Positions 15,348 through 18,788 of a stretch of 18,788 bases of DNA are shown in pieces (position 1 is the first letter of the stretch; each line of letters begins with the position of its first letter). The notes below the pieces were generated by a model. The model saw only the letters and a list, made by a program, of their open reading frames with translations, was not told where the DNA came from and searched no databases. The position numbers were made by a program, and so were the translations under genes. This DNA is from CAZIKB01 sp964539665. GTDB taxonomy: Bacteria > Zhuqueibacterota > Zhuqueibacteria > Oceanimicrobiales > Oceanimicrobiaceae. The stretch covers positions 1 through 18,788 of the forward strand of contig CAZIKB010000124.1 in NCBI GenBank assembly GCA_964539665.1, given 5' to 3'.

Positions 15348-15410
15348 GGTATAGGGTATAAGGCAGATTACTGTGTGCTGTTTTTCCAAATACCTTATAC
15401 CATATATACC
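15348..15410. terminator. Long dyad after the cohesin-like gene, possible terminator
   Basis: A left arm GGTATAGGGTATAAGG (15348-15363) and a right arm CCTTATACCATATATACC (15393-15410) form an imperfect stem with a core of nine perfect pairs and a 29-nt loop. It begins 8 bp after the stop of the minus-strand gene ending at 15419. There is no clear T-tract, so its role as terminator or as a separate repeat is undecided. Confidence 0.4.
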
Positions 15411-15418
15411 TCTAATTC

Positions 15419-16522
15419 CTATCGCATCAACATTAATGTCAGGGTCCGACTGAAGTCGCCGGTTACTAACCTGTAATAATAATGTCCACTACTAACAGAT
15501 TCCCCGGTGTTGTTTTTGCTGTCCCAGACAATGGTTCTGACACCTGCAGCTTGCTCCTCATCCACCAGAGATCTAACTTCCTCTCCCAGGATGTTATAGA
15601 TTTTTAGCACCACATGAGAGGTTAAAGGCAGTTCGTATCTTATTGTAGTGCTTGGATTAAATGGATTGGGGTAATTTTGGGCCAGACTAAATTCTTTAGG
15701 CGCTTCAACAAGGGTAGTTATCACTTCAGAGTAGTTAAATGAGCCATCTAGATCAATTTGTTTTAATCGATAATAATAGGTATCAGCCGCAAGATTCTGA
15801 TCCTTAAAAGAATAGTTTTGCGGGAGGATTGTCGTTCCGTTTCCCTTTACAAATCCGATTTTTAGAAACTCATTTTCATCAACACTTCTTTCAATATCAA
15901 AGCCTAAATTGTTAGTTTCAGTCTGGGTTGTCCAGTTGAGCCCGACCTGGCCATCAATTGCATTTGCTGTGAATGAAGTAAGTTCAACTGGTAATACAAC
16001 ATTTAAATCGTTTAAGTCATCCGCAGGGATCAATTGCGATTGCTCATCATATACGAGCGTTGGATTTGGTGAAGCAGTACGCCATACAATATTTGAATAT
16101 TGAACGTGATCAACAATAGTGAATCGGATGGTAACTACTGGAGTCCAGGACGAGACAACTGTGGTTCCTGCGCTGTTGAGTACAATATTTACTGAAACAG
16201 CCGGTGTTCCCTGGGGATTGGGAGTAGTTACGGTCATTTGAGCGTAGCCTCCACCACTGAAGTTGTGTGCTGTGAATGACGTCGGGGTAGATAATCCCTG
16301 ACTATTGTACTCAAATACAAGATTAGCATCGCCCATGATAAACGGACTTGATCCATCTGAGATTATTTCAATTTTTACATCGAAAAATCCCCCGGGTGAA
16401 TAATCATGATGCGTCACAATCATGCGTAAATCGTAAGTATGCTGAGGGGGTTGTGCGAAAGCAGAATTAAGGCAGCCAAATATTATTAGAATTGATATCA
16501 TAAACAAAGTTGCATTTCTCAT
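15419..16522 (-). CDS. Secreted protein with cohesin-like N-terminus and type IX/FlgD-like sorting domain
   Basis: A 367-residue exported protein. A signal peptide (MRNATLFMISILIIFGCLNSAFA) is followed by a beta-rich domain of about 140 residues. Its pattern, HDYSPGGFFDVKIEI, MGDANLVFEYNSQGL, then VVTIRFTIVD, resembles cohesin or related carbohydrate-protein adhesion folds. The middle VELTSFTANAIDGQVGLNWTTQTETNNLGFDIERS is the Fn3-like module common in FCB secreted proteins. A sorting domain (NYPNPFNPSTTIRYELP to LMLMR) ends the chain. It is likely displayed or released through a type IX pathway; the function is otherwise unknown. The start is set by AGGAG 8 nt before the ATG at 16522. A frame from 16558 would add 12 residues before the signal peptide. 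It lies 93 bp downstream of the beta-helix gene on the same strand. Confidence 0.75.
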   Translation of the reverse strand: MRNATLFMISILIIFGCLNSAFAQPPQHTYDLRMIVTHHDYSPGGFFDVKIEIISDGSSPFIMGDANLVFEYNSQGLSTPTSFTAHNFSGGGYAQMTVTTPNPQGTPAVSVNIVLNSAGTTVVSSWTPVVTIRFTIVDHVQYSNIVWRTASPNPTLVYDEQSQLIPADDLNDLNVVLPVELTSFTANAIDGQVGLNWTTQTETNNLGFDIERSVDENEFLKIGFVKGNGTTILPQNYSFKDQNLAADTYYYRLKQIDLDGSFNYSEVITTLVEAPKEFSLAQNYPNPFNPSTTIRYELPLTSHVVLKIYNILGEEVRSLVDEEQAAGVRTIVWDSKNNTGESVSSGHYYYRLVTGDFSRTLTLMLMR

Positions 16523-16530
16523 TTTTAATT

Positions 16531-16535
16531 CTCCT
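16531..16535 (-). promoter_or_regulatory. Shine-Dalgarno deciding the cohesin-like gene start
   Basis: On the minus strand AGGAG is followed by 8 nt and ATG (16522). This places the signal peptide exactly at the N-terminus and argues against the upstream in-frame ATG at 16558. Confidence 0.75.
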
Positions 16536-16570
16536 GATTTAGTCTTATTGATTTTCAATCCATTGTCTTT

Positions 16571-16621
16571 AAAAAATTAAACGATTAAAAATTAAATGTA
16601 AGTTTTGCAAATCGTTTAATT
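16571..16621 (-). terminator. Hairpin plus T-tract ending the beta-helix gene
   Basis: A perfect 11-bp inverted repeat pairs 16611-16621 with 16575-16585 (AATTAAACGAT type) across a 25-nt loop. It overlaps the TAA stop. On the minus strand the stem runs into TTTTTT (16576-16571). The layout is that of an intrinsic terminator, but the stem has only two G/C pairs, so strength is doubtful. Confidence 0.4.
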
Positions 16622-18788
16622 GACAGGTACCTGTGTGGCAGTTCCGTTGTTGGGCCGCCAAAACAAGTTGCTGTCCGTGGCGTCAATACCTCCATCTAAG
16701 TTAAAATCACACAGCTTGGTATAACTCCAGGCGGTGCCATTCTGGTCTAGCCAAATCTCGTCTTTATCTGCAGAATCTACGCCACCATCGCCATTGCCAT
16801 CTCCTGAGCGCATTCCGAAAACATCGGTCTCTATTTCGGCCATGGGCTCCGATCCAGAAGCTTGTGATTGGCCTGTGGTGAAATCATAAAGAGTTGAACT
16901 GGTGTGTGATAATGCTACGCTATTCGCGCTTATAATACTCAAATGATTACGATGTTTAATGATGATATAATAATTTCCTTCTGCAACGAGATTTAAGCTG
17001 ATTTCACCTGTTGCACCGTCATCTGCGACAATACGACCGTCTTTGTGCAGAAATACACTTTTGGATGCTACAGTAGGCCCACCGTCTGTTTCTCTAATTT
17101 CAACCAGTACCCAATCTACTACGTTATTAGGAATATTGGTCACCGTGCGCGGATCTTCTGAATGAGGCGAAGTGAGCGGGATTTGGTCTACGTCACCCAA
17201 TGTGGTTGACATTTTATCTGTGCTTGAATTATACGGACCTTGCAGAAATATTTTGGTTGCAATTAAAACTGCGGGTTCTGGACATGGGGAGTCAGGGAAC
17301 AATGTGTTGGTTTCAAACGATGAGAAATCAACGTTTGTACTTACGGTGTCTCCTGATCCGATTCCCTCACCACTGGGGCCATTTGATGCGCCCCACCAAT
17401 TTAATGTGGCGTCAACCAGACTTTGACCTTGATTCTCAATCCCAAATACACCATTACTGCAAAATTCATTACGATTCATTGTGGTGCCTGTACTTTCCTC
17501 GTCACCAATAGTAATACCGTTTGTAGTGTTGTTATTTATAATGTTATTGTCCAAATCACCACTGGTTGAATTTTCTATTATCACGCCATTGCCATTATTA
17601 TAAATATTATTATTCTCGATATCAAAAAAATTGACATGATTTATGTCAATACCGACAGTGTTATCGTGGATCGAGTCTTTTTGAACCTTAATGAAGAGGG
17701 CGGATGAGATAAATAAGCCATAATCATTGTTATAAAAGACATTTTGATCGGTTACCACAAAACTGTTATCTAAAGTATCCAGCCCGACATGGATTGCGGA
17801 GGTACTATTAAAAATTTCATTGTCATTAATATTTGCAACTGTACCATCATTATCTGAATCTATGATTAGAATTCCAGCGGAAAATGAATCATTTGGCGTC
17901 ACTAAACCCAAATTATCAGAAATCGTACAGCCAATAACTTCAACACTCGCTCCGCCACGGATATCGACGGCATAATCAAGATAGTCGCCAATATCTTTGC
18001 CCGTGTAGGTGTTGCCACTAAAAACTGAGCTACTGACGTCTGATCCCGTGTACTTGGCCCCGATCCTACCAATTTCGGTAAATGTGCAATTTGTTACATC
18101 TACTGGACCGTCACCTCGCGCTGCAATCGCAATCCCGTCATAGTCTGGCGGCCCGCCATCGTTAATTTTTATTTCGTTGAAATTTACATTTGTAAATGAA
18201 CCTTGACCATTTACCCTGAACGCTTCGGAAATTTGGCGACCCGTACCATCAAATGTCATGTCGGAAACAAGAAACGTCACGCCGCTATTTACTAAAAACC
18301 AACCTCTGCTGTCGCCACTATCACCACCAGTATCTTCATTTGCTCTGATGATGGTGGTCTGTGTACCTGAACCAATAATGGTTAAGTCTTTATTTATTGT
18401 GTCTTGTGGACTCTCCTGGAATTCACCGATTCCGACATTTACAGTATCTCCTGAAGATGCAGCGTTAATAGCTCGTTGAATGCTTGGAGAGAACGTGTAT
18501 GGCTCAAAAAAACTATCAGGTGTGAGATATACATTATTCGGTACCCAGGTCACAAGTCCAGGTTTTTGACCAGGTATTTGTAGCAGAGCCTGTTTAGTTT
18601 TAACGGCAACATCATCCTGGACTGTTTCGGCCAAATCTATAATATGAATTACCCGATCTTCAATATCAAAGTTAGTAAGTGCGCCAGTAAATATTGCTGA
18701 ACCTGCGTCTATATCAACGGGTGCGAGATTGTGAATATCAGCTGTCGCATTACCGCCAAAGATTGTCGTACCAATGTTAAGCGTATCG
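16616..18788 (-). CDS. Large secreted parallel beta-helix protein with dockerin-like C-terminus (5' end outside window)
   Basis: The reading frame is open to the window edge (last complete codon 18785-18787), so the true N-terminus is missing; 723 residues are visible. The TTG at 18634 is only the first start-like codon, since the frame continues upstream (VDIDAGSAIFTGALTNFDIE). From SPSIQRAINAASSGDTVNV a right-handed parallel beta-helix runs through many IxNNxI turns (INDNEIFNS, IYNNGNGVIIENS, INNNTTNGITIG). It closes with the well-known NWWGASNGPSGEG motif. A module common in FCB surface proteins follows (NVVDWVLVEIRE, NYYIIIKHRNHLSIIS, YDFTT). Two calcium-loop repeats end the chain: GDGNGDGGVDSADK and DFNLDGGIDATDSNLFW, similar to dockerin type I. 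It is probably an extracellular glycan-binding or glycan-cleaving protein, but no catalytic residues can be assigned. No YPNPF-type sorting domain is present. Confidence 0.8.
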   Translation of the reverse strand, partial: DTLNIGTTIFGGNATADIHNLAPVDIDAGSAIFTGALTNFDIEDRVIHIIDLAETVQDDVAVKTKQALLQIPGQKPGLVTWVPNNVYLTPDSFFEPYTFSPSIQRAINAASSGDTVNVGIGEFQESPQDTINKDLTIIGSGTQTTIIRANEDTGGDSGDSRGWFLVNSGVTFLVSDMTFDGTGRQISEAFRVNGQGSFTNVNFNEIKINDGGPPDYDGIAIAARGDGPVDVTNCTFTEIGRIGAKYTGSDVSSSVFSGNTYTGKDIGDYLDYAVDIRGGASVEVIGCTISDNLGLVTPNDSFSAGILIIDSDNDGTVANINDNEIFNSTSAIHVGLDTLDNSFVVTDQNVFYNNDYGLFISSALFIKVQKDSIHDNTVGIDINHVNFFDIENNNIYNNGNGVIIENSTSGDLDNNIINNNTTNGITIGDEESTGTTMNRNEFCSNGVFGIENQGQSLVDATLNWWGASNGPSGEGIGSGDTVSTNVDFSSFETNTLFPDSPCPEPAVLIATKIFLQGPYNSSTDKMSTTLGDVDQIPLTSPHSEDPRTVTNIPNNVVDWVLVEIRETDGGPTVASKSVFLHKDGRIVADDGATGEISLNLVAEGNYYIIIKHRNHLSIISANSVALSHTSSTLYDFTTGQSQASGSEPMAEIETDVFGMRSGDGNGDGGVDSADKDEIWLDQNGTAWSYTKLCDFNLDGGIDATDSNLFWRPNNGTATQVPVN

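Larger units (their letters stand above)
15109..15418. other. 310-bp gap between the toxin-antitoxin module and the cohesin-like gene
   Basis: From right to left on the minus strand it holds a long dyad just after the cohesin-like gene (15348-15410), an 8-bp dyad (15254-15282), and then the toxin-antitoxin promoter and dyads (15134-15180). No additional coding sequence or RNA gene is convincing. Confidence 0.6.

Noticed and set aside
16523..16558. Twelve-residue N-terminal extension of the cohesin-like protein
   Set aside because: It would precede the signal peptide, and AGGAG points to the ATG at 16522.
18632..18634. TTG as the start of the beta-helix gene
   Set aside because: The frame stays open with plausible secreted-protein sequence to the window edge and there is no Shine-Dalgarno before the TTG, so the gene is truncated by the window.

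Overview
The window looks like a chromosomal stretch from an uncultured or little-studied bacterium of the FCB superphylum (KSB1, Calditrichota or Ignavibacteria-like). This is inferred from three things. Two secreted proteins carry the FCB-type C-terminal sorting/FlgD-like domain (NYPNPF...FVVMR / LMLMR endings). One protein is a gingipain/PorU-like C25 peptidase. Dispersed palindromes of the type GTCATTCTGAG...CTCAGAATGAC are also present. Clear Shine-Dalgarno sequences before several genes argue against a typical Bacteroidota genome. No ribosomal or other phylogenetic marker is present, so the phylum is a guess.

Region 1 (about 1-7064, + strand) is AT-rich and holds a surface polysaccharide cluster. 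It contains a GT4 glycosyltransferase, a Wzy-like polymerase that starts with GTG, two further GT4 enzymes, and, after an interruption, a TIGR03087-like glycosyltransferase. The interruption (4904-5873) is a repeat island. It has two complete imperfect palindromes, a small GIY-YIG nuclease gene whose 3' end merges into a half palindrome, and a third palindrome that carries a fragment of a second repeat subfamily. Region 2 (7198-8295) is a WecA/TagO-type phosphoglycosyl transferase. It would start the lipid-linked glycan that the glycosyltransferases extend and Wzy polymerises.

Region 3 (8536-14319, + strand) is one 1927-residue secreted protein. It has a PorU/gingipain-like scaffold with an intact His/Cys pair, two widely separated copies of a domain resembling the eukaryotic ILEI/FAM3 (PANDER) fold, two CARDB-like domains, and a sorting domain. 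Region 4 (14444-15180, - strand) is a two-gene toxin-antitoxin module of the TumE (DUF6516) type. The toxin has a TTG start overlapping the antitoxin stop, and a candidate promoter overlaps a dyad. Region 5 (15419-18788, - strand) has a secreted protein with a cohesin-like N-terminus and sorting domain. Upstream of it is a large parallel beta-helix protein, cut by the window edge, that ends in a dockerin-like pair of calcium loops.

The most interesting material is the GIY-YIG/palindrome element, the paired ILEI-like domains inside the C25 peptidase, and the cohesin-like/dockerin-like neighbours. All functional statements are read from sequence and family memory; no search was run.
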